Source: Desulfobulbaceae bacterium | Lineage (GTDB): Bacteria > Desulfobacterota > Desulfobulbia > Desulfobulbales > Desulfobulbaceae | Assembly: GCA_026987195.1 (NCBI GenBank) | Contig: JALSNC010000167.1 | Coordinates: 1-35,857, forward strand | Direction: 5' to 3' | Length of the DNA: 35,857 nucleotides | Shown here: piece after piece, positions 7,695-16,417 of the stretch | How the letters are laid out: each line of letters opens with the position of its first letter | How positions within the stretch are numbered: position 1 is the stretch's first letter | Notes under the pieces: generated by a model | Told to the model about the DNA's origin: nothing | Seen by the model: the letters and a program-made list of their open reading frames with translations, nothing else | The model's database searches: none | Made by a program: the position numbers and the translations under genes

Positions 7695-8818
7695 CGGTCC
7701 ACCTCCGGGATGACCATGTCCAGGCTGCCGAGAATGGCCAGGGCATCGGCGAGGAGCTGGCCCCGGGCCAGGCGGGCGAAGATGGAGAGATTGGCAAACG
7801 AGGGCACCCGGAACTTGACCCGGCAGGGCCGGGTCGAGCCATCGGAGACCATGAAGATCACCAGCTCGCCGCGCGGTGTCTCCACCGCCATGGCCACCTC
7901 GCCCGCCGGCGGCCTGATCACCCTGGGCACCCTGGCGCGGTACGGCCCGTCGGGGATGGTGGCCACGGCCTGTTCGATGATGGCCAGCGACTGCTCCATT
8001 TCGGCCATGCGCACGTTGTAGCGGGCCAGGCAGTCCCCCTCCTGCTCCGCCGGCACCGCGAACTCGAACCGGTCATACCCGCTGTAGGGTTCGCATTTGC
8101 GCACGTCATAGGCAAAGCCGGAGCCGCGCAGGCAGGGCCCGGTGACACCGTAACCGGCCGCCTCGAACGGCAGGATCACGCCCACGTCCTTTGAGCGATG
8201 ATGGAAGATCACGTTGCCGGTGACCAGATCGTGGTAGCGGGGCAGGCGCTGGCGGAAGCCGGTGACAAAATCCTCCACCCGCCGGAGAAAGACATCGTCC
8301 ACGTCGGCGGCCAGGCCACCGAAGCGGAAGTAACAGTAGGTGAGCCGCGATCCGGTGATGTATTCCAGCAGATCCAGGATCTGTTCCCGGTCGGCGAAGG
8401 CCTGGAGAAAGGGAGTAAAGGCGCCGAGATCCAGGAGATAGGCCCCCCACCAGAGCAGGTGACTGGCGATCCGGTTCAGCTCGCAGGCCATCACCCGCAC
8501 ATGCACGGCCCGCTCCGGCACCTCGAAAGAGCAGAGTTTTTCCACCGCGCAGACCCAGGCCAGGCTGTAGGACATGGCCCCCAGGTAGTCCATGCGGCAG
8601 ACATAGGGAAGAGCCTGGAGATAGGTCATGTTTTCGGCGATCTTCTCCTGCATCCGGTGACCGTAGCCAAGCACCGGATCCGCGGCCAGGATGTACTCGC
8701 CGTCCATCTGCAGGACCACCCGCAGGACGCCGTGGGTGCCCGGATGCTGCGGCCCCAGGTTGAGCAGGAAGTTCCCGTTGTCCGTTGATTCCAGGCTGTA
8801 GGTCGGTGGTGCGGACAT
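7691..8818 (-). CDS. nuoD: NADH-quinone oxidoreductase subunit D (49 kDa)
   Basis: A 375-residue peripheral subunit, related to the large subunit of NiFe hydrogenases, that lines the quinone-reduction site. The N-terminal GPQHPGTHGVLR motif holds the quinone-site histidine. LGYGHRMQEKIAENMTYLQALPY and MDYLGAMSY follow as in the family. The NiFe-ligating cysteines of hydrogenases are absent, as expected. It is a separate gene and not a NuoCD fusion. It starts two bases after nuoC and shares ATGA with nuoH. Confidence 0.96.
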   Translation of the reverse strand: MSAPPTYSLESTDNGNFLLNLGPQHPGTHGVLRVVLQMDGEYILAADPVLGYGHRMQEKIAENMTYLQALPYVCRMDYLGAMSYSLAWVCAVEKLCSFEVPERAVHVRVMACELNRIASHLLWWGAYLLDLGAFTPFLQAFADREQILDLLEYITGSRLTYCYFRFGGLAADVDDVFLRRVEDFVTGFRQRLPRYHDLVTGNVIFHHRSKDVGVILPFEAAGYGVTGPCLRGSGFAYDVRKCEPYSGYDRFEFAVPAEQEGDCLARYNVRMAEMEQSLAIIEQAVATIPDGPYRARVPRVIRPPAGEVAMAVETPRGELVIFMVSDGSTRPCRVKFRVPSFANLSIFARLARGQLLADALAILGSLDMVIPEVDR

Positions 8819-8820
8819 GA

Positions 8821-9255
8821 TCAGACCCCGGTGAAATCTTTTCTGAGCGGATGAAAGGTCGCCTCCTCGGGCAGAAGGAGGTTGCGGCTGTCCGGGCAGC
8901 CGTCAAAGGTGATGCCGAACATCTCCGCGGTCTCCCGCTCGTGCCAGACCGCACCCGGGAAGATGCGGCCGATGGAGGGCAGGTGCGGCCGCGACCTGGA
9001 GACCGTGACGCGAACCAGCAGGCGCATGTCGCCCTCATAATGGTTGAAGAGATAGATACCGTCCATCCGGTTCTGCTCCGGCATGTCCTCGGCCGTGACC
9101 GTTTCGATGAAAAATCCCTCTCCGGCCAGGGACCGGGCCAGTGAGCGGATCTGCTCCGGGAGGATGTGCAGAGAGCAGCGCAGGCCGACAGCCGGAACCC
9201 GGGGCCGGTAATCGATGCCGATTCGTGCAAGAGCGGTGGCAAGCGGACTGTTCAT
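8821..9255 (-). CDS. nuoC: NADH-quinone oxidoreductase subunit C (30 kDa)
   Basis: A 144-residue peripheral subunit, short for NuoC but with a complete core. The diagnostic motif [31 protein letters not shown] and the ending HPLRKDF are present. It is structural, joining NuoB and NuoD at the base of the peripheral arm. The start ATG at 9255 overlaps the nuoB stop as ATGA, which decides the start over longer in-frame options further upstream. Confidence 0.93.
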   Translation of the reverse strand: MNSPLATALARIGIDYRPRVPAVGLRCSLHILPEQIRSLARSLAGEGFFIETVTAEDMPEQNRMDGIYLFNHYEGDMRLLVRVTVSRSRPHLPSIGRIFPGAVWHERETAEMFGITFDGCPDSRNLLLPEEATFHPLRKDFTGV

Positions 9256-9767
9256 GATGCGTCCTCCAGCGGGATCTCCGGGGCCTCCGGAAAGCGGCGG
9301 CTGCCGGTCAGTTGCTGCTCCAGCTTGAGAAATGCCTCGATCAGGGCCTCGGGCCGGGGCGGACAGCCCGGCACCACCACATCCACGGGCAGCAGCCGGC
9401 TCACGCCCTCGATCACGTTGTAGTTGAAGTCGAGCTTGAAGGGCCCGCCGGAGATGGCGCAGTTGCCCATGGCGATCACCCACTTGGGGGCCGGCATCTG
9501 GTTGTAGAGCCGGACCACGGTGGGGGCCATCCTGGCGGTGACCGTGCCGGCCACGATCATGACATCGGCCTGGCGCGGCGTGGCCCGGAAGACACCGGCT
9601 CCGAAGCGGTCCAGGTCAAAGCGCGGCCCGGCCGCGGACATCATCTCGATGGCGCAGCAGGCCAGGCCGAAGGTGAGCGGCCAGAGCGAATTGGCCCGCG
9701 CCTGGTTCAGCAGCTTCTCGAGGCGGACGAAGTGGACTATCGGAGGGAGAGTGCTTCCCGTTCCCAT
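9252..9767 (-). CDS. nuoB: NADH-quinone oxidoreductase subunit B, [4Fe-4S] cluster N2
   Basis: A 171-residue peripheral subunit that holds cluster N2, the immediate electron donor to quinone. The four ligand cysteines are visible as the tandem pair in LACCAIEMM, then GNCAISGG and [10 protein letters not shown]. The ATG at 9767 lies inside the end of nuoA (31-base overlap) and has AGGAGT at eight bases, which makes it clearly the start. It ends in an ATGA overlap with nuoC. Confidence 0.96.
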   Translation of the reverse strand: MGTGSTLPPIVHFVRLEKLLNQARANSLWPLTFGLACCAIEMMSAAGPRFDLDRFGAGVFRATPRQADVMIVAGTVTARMAPTVVRLYNQMPAPKWVIAMGNCAISGGPFKLDFNYNVIEGVSRLLPVDVVVPGCPPRPEALIEAFLKLEQQLTGSRRFPEAPEIPLEDAS

Positions 9768-10183
9768 TGCAGGACTCCTTTTTTCCAGGCATAGACGATG
9801 GCCATGAAGAGAATGACCACAAAGACGAGCATCTCGAGAAACCCGGCCAGGCCCACACCCTGCCGATAGATACGGGCCACGGGGAAGAGATAGAGCACAT
9901 CGACCTCGAAGACGATGAAGATCAGGGCGTAGAGATAGTAGAAGACCCCGAAACGTGACGACACGGCCTGGCCGAAGGCGGCCATGCCGCACTCATAGGT
10001 GGCGCCGATATGGGGATTGCGGCTGCGGGGCGCAAGCAGGTAGCCTGCCGCCAGGGGGGCAACGGCGAAAACGACGCCGAAAAGAAGAAAGAGCGACAGA
10101 ACAAAGCCGTCGGCGACCAGCTCAGGGTCAGGGGACAGGGCGGCATGGAAGATGGTGCCGGCATGAAGTGTCTGTTCCTGCAT
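9737..10183 (-). CDS. nuoA: NADH-quinone oxidoreductase subunit A
   Basis: A 148-residue membrane subunit with three helices and the family motifs [11 protein letters not shown] (the switching loop with its cysteine) and [12 protein letters not shown]. The start MQEQTLHAG follows CGAGGAGGATACCG, an excellent ribosome site. It is the first gene of the operon. Upstream are a leader inverted repeat and an AT-rich stretch, and no nuoE, nuoF or nuoG. Confidence 0.95.
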   Translation of the reverse strand: MQEQTLHAGTIFHAALSPDPELVADGFVLSLFLLFGVVFAVAPLAAGYLLAPRSRNPHIGATYECGMAAFGQAVSSRFGVFYYLYALIFIVFEVDVLYLFPVARIYRQGVGLAGFLEMLVFVVILFMAIVYAWKKGVLQWEREALSLR

Positions 10184-10220
10184 CGGTATCCTCCTCGTGT
10201 CACGGTGAGCGGGATACCGA

Positions 10221-10290
10221 CTGACCCTACAATGTGGTCAGAAATAAAACAAACTTAAAATAATGGATATAAATATAAATAATACTGATG
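10221..10290 (-). promoter_or_regulatory. nuo operon leader: inverted repeat and AT-rich probable promoter region
   Basis: CTGACC and GGTCAG arms (10221-10226 and 10236-10241) flank nine bases, 38 bases before the nuoA start. Beyond them, 10242-10290 is strikingly AT-rich for this genome. That is where the promoter of the operon should lie. I find no convincing -35/-10 pair. The inner 17 bases resemble a site in front of nuoM (1747-1763). Confidence 0.4.
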
Positions 10291-10418
10291 CAAACAGGCC
10301 GAAAAAAGGCGGCGGCAAAAATTACAACGACAAATCACGTTGATCCAGAGACACGAGAATATCGGGCTGACAGGGACAGGGAAGATTTTTCGGCAAAAAG
10401 AGACAAATCCAGGGGGAT

Positions 10419-10652
10419 TCAGCGGTTGCGCTTGGTACCGCGATAGGTGAAAGCACGGGCAATCATCTTGTAGAAACCGCCCTTGTCGATGCCGATTCTC
10501 CTGCCGCAGGGGCAGTGGAGATGGCCGTCCCGGATCTCGGCGGCAAAGCATTTTGCGATCCTATCCTTGTGACAGCGCAGGACCTCGCCGGGCCCGATCT
10601 TGTCATAGCGCAGAAGTTTTCGCCCGCAGGCCGCGCAGCGGATAATCAGCAT
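10419..10652 (-). CDS. Small zinc-ribbon-like protein
   Basis: A 77-residue basic protein with paired cysteines: Cys6 and Cys9 (CAACGRKLL) near the N-terminus and Cys47 and Cys49 (CPCGRRIGID) in the second half, plus Cys27 and Cys35. This pattern suggests a small zinc ribbon, with CPCG as a shortened second knuckle. It is followed by a lysine- and arginine-rich end (GTKRNR) that could bind nucleic acid. I know no function. It lies 16 bases after the 102-residue gene and is last in the run that starts with the receiver-kinase gene. The ribosome site before the ATG is weak. Confidence 0.6.
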   Translation of the reverse strand: MLIIRCAACGRKLLRYDKIGPGEVLRCHKDRIAKCFAAEIRDGHLHCPCGRRIGIDKGGFYKMIARAFTYRGTKRNR

Positions 10653-10668
10653 ATCAGGGAAAGGGACA

Positions 10669-10977
10669 TTAAATCTTCTGGTGGATACGCTCCAGTTCGG
10701 CCGGATCGGCGAACCGGTGCAGGCGGATCTTGCGGCTGCGGGGAAACTCGCGCCTGACCAGGACCTTGAGCAGCCGGTCCAGATCCTCCGGCGCCACCTC
10801 CTGTTCCCCGACCACGTACCCCCGCTCCCGGACCAGGATATTGCCGTTTTCCAGCAGGAGCAGGGCAATGGTGCGGTTGCGCTTGTAGGACATCATCTCC
10901 ACCCCGCCCGGGGGCTCTGCCCTGCCCAGCATCCTGCGCACCCGGATGCGGACGGTTTCCCTGTTGACCAGCGCCAT
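10669..10977 (-). CDS. Conserved-looking hypothetical protein downstream of the PPDK-like gene
   Basis: A 102-residue soluble basic protein beginning MALVNRETVRIRVRRMLGRAEPP. A TTG six codons upstream is an alternative start; neither has a strong ribosome site. The sequence predicts alternating strands and helices (RTIALLLLENGNILVRERGYVVGEQEVAPEDLDRLLKVL) and no membrane segment or cysteine. I do not recognise a family. It lies 39 bases after the PPDK-like gene and 16 before the zinc-ribbon gene, so co-transcription is likely and a shared process is possible. Confidence 0.6.
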   Translation of the reverse strand: MALVNRETVRIRVRRMLGRAEPPGGVEMMSYKRNRTIALLLLENGNILVRERGYVVGEQEVAPEDLDRLLKVLVRREFPRSRKIRLHRFADPAELERIHQKI

Positions 10978-10987
10978 GTTTTCAGCA

Positions 10988-11003
10988 GGTAACAATTCAG
11001 CAG
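10988..11003 (+). repeat. Isolated copy of the family 1 end motif
   Basis: GGTAACAATTCAGCAG matches the end motif GGTAAAAGTTCAGCAG of the family 1 repeat at 16592-16607 (minus strand) in 13 of 16 bases. It lies in the 39-base gap between the PPDK-like gene and the next small gene. A TTCAGCAG immediately before it makes a short direct repeat. Confidence 0.4.
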
Positions 11004-11016
11004 AACAGGGTCAACC

Positions 11017-14000
11017 CTACAGCGGCAGGATATGGACCTCTTCCCGGACCGGATGGATTCCCCTGATAAAGAGACCGTTGCGGCCGTCGATGGAGATCGG
11101 ATCACCGAAACTGATCCGGAAGCCGCCTATCAGGGCATACTCGTCCGCCTCGTAGACCTGCAGGTCGCGGCAGCCGACCACGCAGGTCTTGCCGAGGCGG
11201 GTCGCCACCACCGAGGCGTGCGAGGTCTGGCCGCCACGCGAGGTGAGGAGGCCGTCGGCCATGGAGATCTCGCGGATGTCCTCGGGCACCGTATCCTGGC
11301 GGATCAGGATCAGGGTGGCCCCGGGCTCCTCCTGCCGCAACCGGCGGATATTGTCCTCGCTGAAGACGGCCCGCCCGGACAGGGCCGAACCGCTGACCCC
11401 GATCCCCTTGCCGAGGATGCACTTCTGCACCTCTTCGGCATCGACAAAGACGTTGAGGTGCTCCTTCTTCTTGATGGTGATCATGTCCCGGGTCTGGAGG
11501 ATCCAGAGCTGCTCCGGCTCCGGGCCCTCGAAGGTGAACTCGATCTCCTGCGGGTTCCACTCCTTGGTATAGACCAGGTCCCGGCTGATGGAGAGCAGCC
11601 GCTCGTAGATGGCCGGGAACCGGACCTCCAGCGAATTGTCCACCGAGCGGCCGTCCAGCTCGGCCTGCTCCACCGAGATGGGATAACTGGTGACCAGGCC
11701 GGAGACGATGTCCTCGCCCTGGTCGCCGGGCGCATAATCGCCCCACAGGGCCACCCGCCGCACCTTGCGGTAGGGGTGGGCGGTGAAGAGCACGCCGCTG
11801 CCGGCAAGGGTACTCAGGTTGCCGTAGACCATGGCCTGGACGATGACCGCCGTGCCCCAGTCGTCGGAGACGTCCATCAGTTGCCGGTACTCCCGGGCCT
11901 TGCGGGTGTTCCAGGAGCCGAGCACCATCTCCACCGCGCCGATGAGCTGCAGCCACGGGTCTTCCGGCGGTCCATAGCCGCTGCGCCGCACCGCGCCCTG
12001 GTACTTGAGGGCCAGCTCCCGCATCTGCTCGGCCGTGAACTCCCGCTTCAGCCGCACCTGGTACCTTGCCTTGTGACCATTCATCAGTTCCTGGAAGGCC
12101 TCCCGCTCCATGCCGCGGGCCATGGCCCAGGACTGGAGGAAACGGCGGTAGTTGTCCCAGGCAAAATACTTCTGGTCCGGGTTGGCGGCCACGAACTCCT
12201 CCACCAGGTCCTCGTTGAAACCGACGTTGTGGATGGTGGTCATCATGCCGGGCATGGAGATGGCCGAGCCCGAGCGTACCGAGAGCAGCAGCGGCCGGTC
12301 CGGCGAACCGAAGATCTTGTCGGTCAGCTCCTCGATGCCGGTGATCGAGCTGCGCACCCGCCGCATGAACTCGTCCCTGGCCCGGTTGAACGTCCGGACC
12401 GCGGGCCAGCAGCGGAAGATCTCGGTGGTGATGATGAAGGCCGGCGGCACCGGCTTGCCGTCGCCGGCGAGCACCATGAGGTTGAAGCCCTTGTTGCCGA
12501 GATGGATCAGGTTGTGGGTGCGCAGGTTCTCGTTGTAGAGGGAGCTGATGGCCTTTTCCGGGTTGTAGGTCATGAGCAGGTCCAGGGTCTGCTCGTCGAG
12601 CAGCTCCTTCTGCGCCTCCAGGGTCTGGATGATGCGGCTGATGAAGTTGTCCAGGTGCTGGAGGCCGAAGGTGGCCGAGATCAGGTCGCGGAAAAAGGAC
12701 TCCGAGAGCCGCAGCACCGTGGAGGGCAGGTCGTTTTCATCCCAGAGGGAGCGGTACTTGGTGAGCAGGTTGTCGGCGCCGATCTGGGGGATGATGATGG
12801 AGAGGTTGTTCTGGTGGATATTGATGTAGTAGGCATAGATCACGTCCTTGACCCCCTCGGACAGGCCGCGCATGATGTCGAGATGCTGGCTGTAGGAAAA
12901 CCGCTTGATGCCGATGGAGGAGGCGAGCAGCGAGGTGTAGGTCTCGAGCCGGCGGCTGGAGATGCCGTCCACCTGCAGGGCGCGCAGGTAGAGCTTGAGG
13001 CTGCGGACGATATGAATGAAGGTGGCCTGGGTGATGAACGAGAGGTTGATGGACTGGAAGAGCTTTTCCAGGTAGATGTTGGCCAGGTTCTCCAGCCGGA
13101 AGGTGAGCCCCAGGGCATCGAACTTGCGCTCGGAATAGCGGCCGTAGACCGACGGGATATCGACGGCGATATGCCGCTTGTAGTAGATCTCCTCCCTGGG
13201 CTCGAACCGCTCCGGGCTGAGGATGATCTCCTTGAGATGCTCCAGGTGGTCGAGCAGGGCGTCCAGGCAGTGGTAGGTATCGCAGCTCTCCAGGACCTCC
13301 AGCAGGTCGGCCATCTCGGGGAAGCCGGACTGCATGGCCTGCTGCAACTGGTTGCGCAGCTCGGGCAGGCCCAGGTTGTACTTCTGGTGCAGGAGCTTGT
13401 ACATCTTGACCAGCAGCTCGAACCGCCGCCGCTCCACCCGGGAGATGTCGCCCTGCTGCGAGAGATAGTCCTGCCGGTCCTCCTCCTGCCACTGGAGGAT
13501 GTCGCGCATGGAATCGAACTTCAGTTCCTCGCGGATCCGCAGGGCCAGGACATGCTGTTCATCGACAAAGGGGCCCGAGGTCTGCACCTGGTTCAGGACC
13601 TCCTCGGGCAGGTAGTCGCGCAGCCTGTCCTTGTCCAGGGTGATCCAGAACTCGAAGATGGCCTGGATGAAGCCGACGATCAGATTGCTCGACTCGACAT
13701 GGCTCTGCTTGCGCAGGAAGTGGATCAGCACGTCGCGCCGCTTGTGCAGTTCGTCCAGCTCGGTGGAGACGTCGCGCAGCTCGCCCTCGGCGCCGATCTC
13801 GTTGAAGAAGACCGGCATCAGCTTGGTGAACTGCTTGGCCAGGTTGTAGATGGGGCCGATGGGGTGATTGAGCAGCTCGGTGATGTCGCGCTGAAAGAGG
13901 TCGGTATCGCGGACACAGGTGCCGGAGAGACGGATATTGATGATCAGGGCCGAAAAGAGCGTGCCGCACCACTTGGGCTCCTGCATGATCAGGTTGAGCC

Positions 14001-15261
14001 AGACCCGGATGTTGGCCAGGTGGGCCGGGTTGGTGATGGGCTGCCAGTCCTCGTCCACGCCCATGACGTTGGCGTACTGAAAGCCGAAACGTACGGTCTG
14101 CCAGAGAAAGGCCTCCACCAGGCGCGAGTTGCCGCGCCTGAAGACCTCGCCGCCGATGACCTGGATGCACTGGAGCGAGGTGTGGGGATACTTGCGCACG
14201 TTGGCCTTGAGGAGCTGGAAGGTGGTGACGAAGAACTGCTCGATCTCCTCGAAGGACTGCTTGCGGATGAGCTGCACCAGGGAGCGGTTGATCTCGCGCA
14301 GGGTCTCCTCGTGGATCAGGTAGAGACCGGCGGTGTCCATGATCCTGAACAGGAAGAGCAGCTTGCGGTTCTCGACAAACGAGGCGTCGCCCTGGGCGGT
14401 ATCGGCGGCGAGCCTGCCGGGAATCTCCCGGTACATGCGGACAATATCCATGTGGGCCGGCAGCTCGAGGATCTGCTCCAGGCCGCGCAGGGGGTCCTTT
14501 TCGATATCAATGGCCTCCAGGGCATCGAGATGGCTCCTGATCCGCTCGTGGGAGATGGCGGCCAGAAGCGGCCCGGCCTCCCAGTCACGGCAGAAATCGC
14601 CGCACTGCTCCATGAACCAGGGCAGCGGGTCCTCTTCGCCCAGCCAGTAGGAATAGTTCAGGGCCAGGATCTTCCGCATCAACCGGGCAATGGGCGTGTA
14701 CTCGAAGCCGACCTCCCCTTCCCTGCTGAAGGCGACCAGCCGGGTGGCCATCCTCTTCATGGGATGGTGCCCCTGCACCATGTACATCATCACCTGGTCG
14801 TCGATCTCGTCCAGGTGATAGAGACGGTCGAAAAAGGTGTTCAGGGCCTCCTGGTAGCGCAGCAGGCACTCCTGGTCAACGGCGTTTATCAGCTTGTTGG
14901 CATAGGCCAGCATGGCCTCCATGATCCGCGAGACCTGTTTGCCGTTCTTTTTCGATTCCTCCAGGGCATCGAGAAAGATCCCGGTGAACAGGGTGAAGCA
15001 CTCCGGTCCCAGTTCGTGGCGGCGGTAGATATTGAGATTCTTGAGGACAAAGGCACGCAGCTCGGGGATGATCAGCTTCCAGTTGCGATAGGGATGGCTG
15101 ATCTCGTAGAGCAGGGTCTCGAGTTTGCGGGACAGCCCCTGGTAGGATGCGACCACCTCCTGCAGCGGCGCGAGGGAGGGATCGATGACCACCTCGCCGG
15201 CCGTCTCCTGGAGGTTGGCGATCAGGGCGTCGGACTGGATTGCTGCCTGGGGCTGCTGCAT
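11017..15261 (-). CDS. PPDK-like phosphotransferase with a long unknown N-terminal region and no PEP/pyruvate domain
   Basis: A 1414-residue cytoplasmic protein. Residues about 915-1265 match the ATP-grasp domain of pyruvate phosphate dikinase: LGNKGFNLMVLA with the ATP-site lysine, SVRSGSAISMPGMMTT, YRRFLQSW, DQGEDIVSG and EIEFTFEG...ILQTR with the metal and ATP residues. Residues about 1275-1395 are the swivelling phosphohistidine domain, TSRGGQTSHASVVAT, with His1348 as the expected phosphocarrier. The protein ends soon after, so the C-terminal PEP/pyruvate barrel of PPDK and PEP synthase is missing. The first ~900 residues are largely helical and match nothing I know. It should be able to form phosphohistidine from ATP, but the acceptor is unknown. 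The ATG has AGAAGGAAC upstream and overlaps the kinase gene by 40 bases. Confidence 0.85.
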   Translation of the reverse strand: MQQPQAAIQSDALIANLQETAGEVVIDPSLAPLQEVVASYQGLSRKLETLLYEISHPYRNWKLIIPELRAFVLKNLNIYRRHELGPECFTLFTGIFLDALEESKKNGKQVSRIMEAMLAYANKLINAVDQECLLRYQEALNTFFDRLYHLDEIDDQVMMYMVQGHHPMKRMATRLVAFSREGEVGFEYTPIARLMRKILALNYSYWLGEEDPLPWFMEQCGDFCRDWEAGPLLAAISHERIRSHLDALEAIDIEKDPLRGLEQILELPAHMDIVRMYREIPGRLAADTAQGDASFVENRKLLFLFRIMDTAGLYLIHEETLREINRSLVQLIRKQSFEEIEQFFVTTFQLLKANVRKYPHTSLQCIQVIGGEVFRRGNSRLVEAFLWQTVRFGFQYANVMGVDEDWQPITNPAHLANIRVWLNLIMQEPKWCGTLFSALIINIRLSGTCVRDTDLFQRDITELLNHPIGPIYNLAKQFTKLMPVFFNEIGAEGELRDVSTELDELHKRRDVLIHFLRKQSHVESSNLIVGFIQAIFEFWITLDKDRLRDYLPEEVLNQVQTSGPFVDEQHVLALRIREELKFDSMRDILQWQEEDRQDYLSQQGDISRVERRRFELLVKMYKLLHQKYNLGLPELRNQLQQAMQSGFPEMADLLEVLESCDTYHCLDALLDHLEHLKEIILSPERFEPREEIYYKRHIAVDIPSVYGRYSERKFDALGLTFRLENLANIYLEKLFQSINLSFITQATFIHIVRSLKLYLRALQVDGISSRRLETYTSLLASSIGIKRFSYSQHLDIMRGLSEGVKDVIYAYYINIHQNNLSIIIPQIGADNLLTKYRSLWDENDLPSTVLRLSESFFRDLISATFGLQHLDNFISRIIQTLEAQKELLDEQTLDLLMTYNPEKAISSLYNENLRTHNLIHLGNKGFNLMVLAGDGKPVPPAFIITTEIFRCWPAVRTFNRARDEFMRRVRSSITGIEELTDKIFGSPDRPLLLSVRSGSAISMPGMMTTIHNVGFNEDLVEEFVAANPDQKYFAWDNYRRFLQSWAMARGMEREAFQELMNGHKARYQVRLKREFTAEQMRELALKYQGAVRRSGYGPPEDPWLQLIGAVEMVLGSWNTRKAREYRQLMDVSDDWGTAVIVQAMVYGNLSTLAGSGVLFTAHPYRKVRRVALWGDYAPGDQGEDIVSGLVTSYPISVEQAELDGRSVDNSLEVRFPAIYERLLSISRDLVYTKEWNPQEIEFTFEGPEPEQLWILQTRDMITIKKKEHLNVFVDAEEVQKCILGKGIGVSGSALSGRAVFSEDNIRRLRQEEPGATLILIRQDTVPEDIREISMADGLLTSRGGQTSHASVVATRLGKTCVVGCRDLQVYEADEYALIGGFRISFGDPISIDGRNGLFIRGIHPVREEVHILPL

Positions 15262-16376
15262 GGTGTTGTTCCTTCTCTGTCGGACTCCGGAGGCTCCCCT
15301 CGCCTTGCCGGTGGCGTCAGGGGCAGGCGGATGGTACAGCAGGTGCCCTCACCGGGCCTGCTGTGCATGGCAATGGTGCCGCCGAGGCTCTCGATGGCCT
15401 TCAGGGCATAGGTGAGGCCGAGACCGGGGCCATAGGTCTTGGAGGTGTAAAACGGATCATAGATCCGCTTCATGGCCCGCCGCGAGATGCCGCGGCCGGT
15501 ATCGCGGATCTCCACCTCGAACCAGCCCTCGCTGACCCCGGTGCTGATATACAGCTGCCGCGTCGGCTGTCCGGCCATGGCCTCGATGGCATTTTCGATG
15601 ATATTGGCAAAGGCGGTGACCAGATTCTCCGGATGCGCCGGCACCAGGGGTGCCCGGGCCATGAGGTCGGTGTGGACGGTGATCTTTTGCCGGGCCAGCT
15701 CGTCACGGAAACGCTCCAGCGCCTGTCCGAGCAGACCATTGATGTCCTCCAGGTCAGTGGCCGACACCGCCGCCGTCTTCAGGCTGCCCAGCTGGTTGAC
15801 CATCTTTTCCAGCGAGGCCACATTGTCGAGAATAATGTCGAGGTAGCGCTGGTTGGGATCATCGGCAACAAGGTTGTTCTTGATCCGCCGGGCAAAACCG
15901 CCAATGGCGACCAGGGGATTGCGGATCTCGTGGGAGACCTCGTCCACCACCTGGTCCAGGGCGGCGAGCTTCTCTGTCCGCACCTCGCGCTGGCCGGCCT
16001 CCTTCCGGGCCAGCAGACGCCGGATCATGGCGGCCAGCTCCTTGTAGTCAAAGGGCTTGGTCAGGTAGCTGTCCGCGCCGATATCCAGGCCCCTGACCTT
16101 GTCCGGCACCTGGCTCCTGGCGGTGAGCATCAGGATCCGGTAGGAACGCCGGTCCTCGTCCTCTCGCAGCCGCCGGCAGACCTCGTAGCCGTCCATCTTC
16201 GGCATCATCACATCCAGGATCACCAGGTCCGGGTGGTACTCGCGCACCTTGCGCAGGGCCTCTTCCCCGTCAGCGGCGGCATCGGTATCATACCCCTCGG
16301 CCCGCAGCCGCTTGGTGAGCAGCTCCACCGTATCCGGGGTATCGTCGACGATAAGTATTTTTTCTCTGCTGCGCAC
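15222..16376 (-). CDS. Receiver-histidine kinase fusion protein
   Basis: A soluble 384-residue two-component protein. A receiver domain (residues 1-120) has Asp55 (VILDVMMPKMDGYE) as phosphoacceptor and the Lys107 switch (LTKPF). A kinase core follows, with the dimerisation box VSHEIRNPLVAIGGFARRI (His149), an N box (NIIENAIEAM) and ATP-lid motifs DTGRGIS and GPGLGLTYALKA. No sensor or membrane segment is present, so its input is probably phosphate delivered to Asp55 by another kinase. The start is GTG, with GGGAGG five bases upstream. The last ~35 residues, rich in Ser, Pro and Arg, are encoded partly in the 40-base overlap with the PPDK-like gene. That overlap implies translational coupling and suggests the two proteins act together. 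Confidence 0.9.
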   Translation of the reverse strand: MRSREKILIVDDTPDTVELLTKRLRAEGYDTDAAADGEEALRKVREYHPDLVILDVMMPKMDGYEVCRRLREDEDRRSYRILMLTARSQVPDKVRGLDIGADSYLTKPFDYKELAAMIRRLLARKEAGQREVRTEKLAALDQVVDEVSHEIRNPLVAIGGFARRIKNNLVADDPNQRYLDIILDNVASLEKMVNQLGSLKTAAVSATDLEDINGLLGQALERFRDELARQKITVHTDLMARAPLVPAHPENLVTAFANIIENAIEAMAGQPTRQLYISTGVSEGWFEVEIRDTGRGISRRAMKRIYDPFYTSKTYGPGLGLTYALKAIESLGGTIAMHSRPGEGTCCTIRLPLTPPARRGEPPESDREGTTPCSSPRQQSSPTP

Positions 16377-16417
16377 CTGACCTCCCTCCCCCGCGGAACT
16401 CTTCCTGTCCCGACTAC

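Noticed and set aside
11032-15411. A 1459-codon open frame on the plus strand opposite the PPDK-like gene.
   Set aside because: It is a frame shadow produced by high GC at third codon positions of the real gene. Its composition (very rich in Gly, Asp, Gln, His, Leu and Val) is not protein-like, and the minus-strand frame has clear domains.
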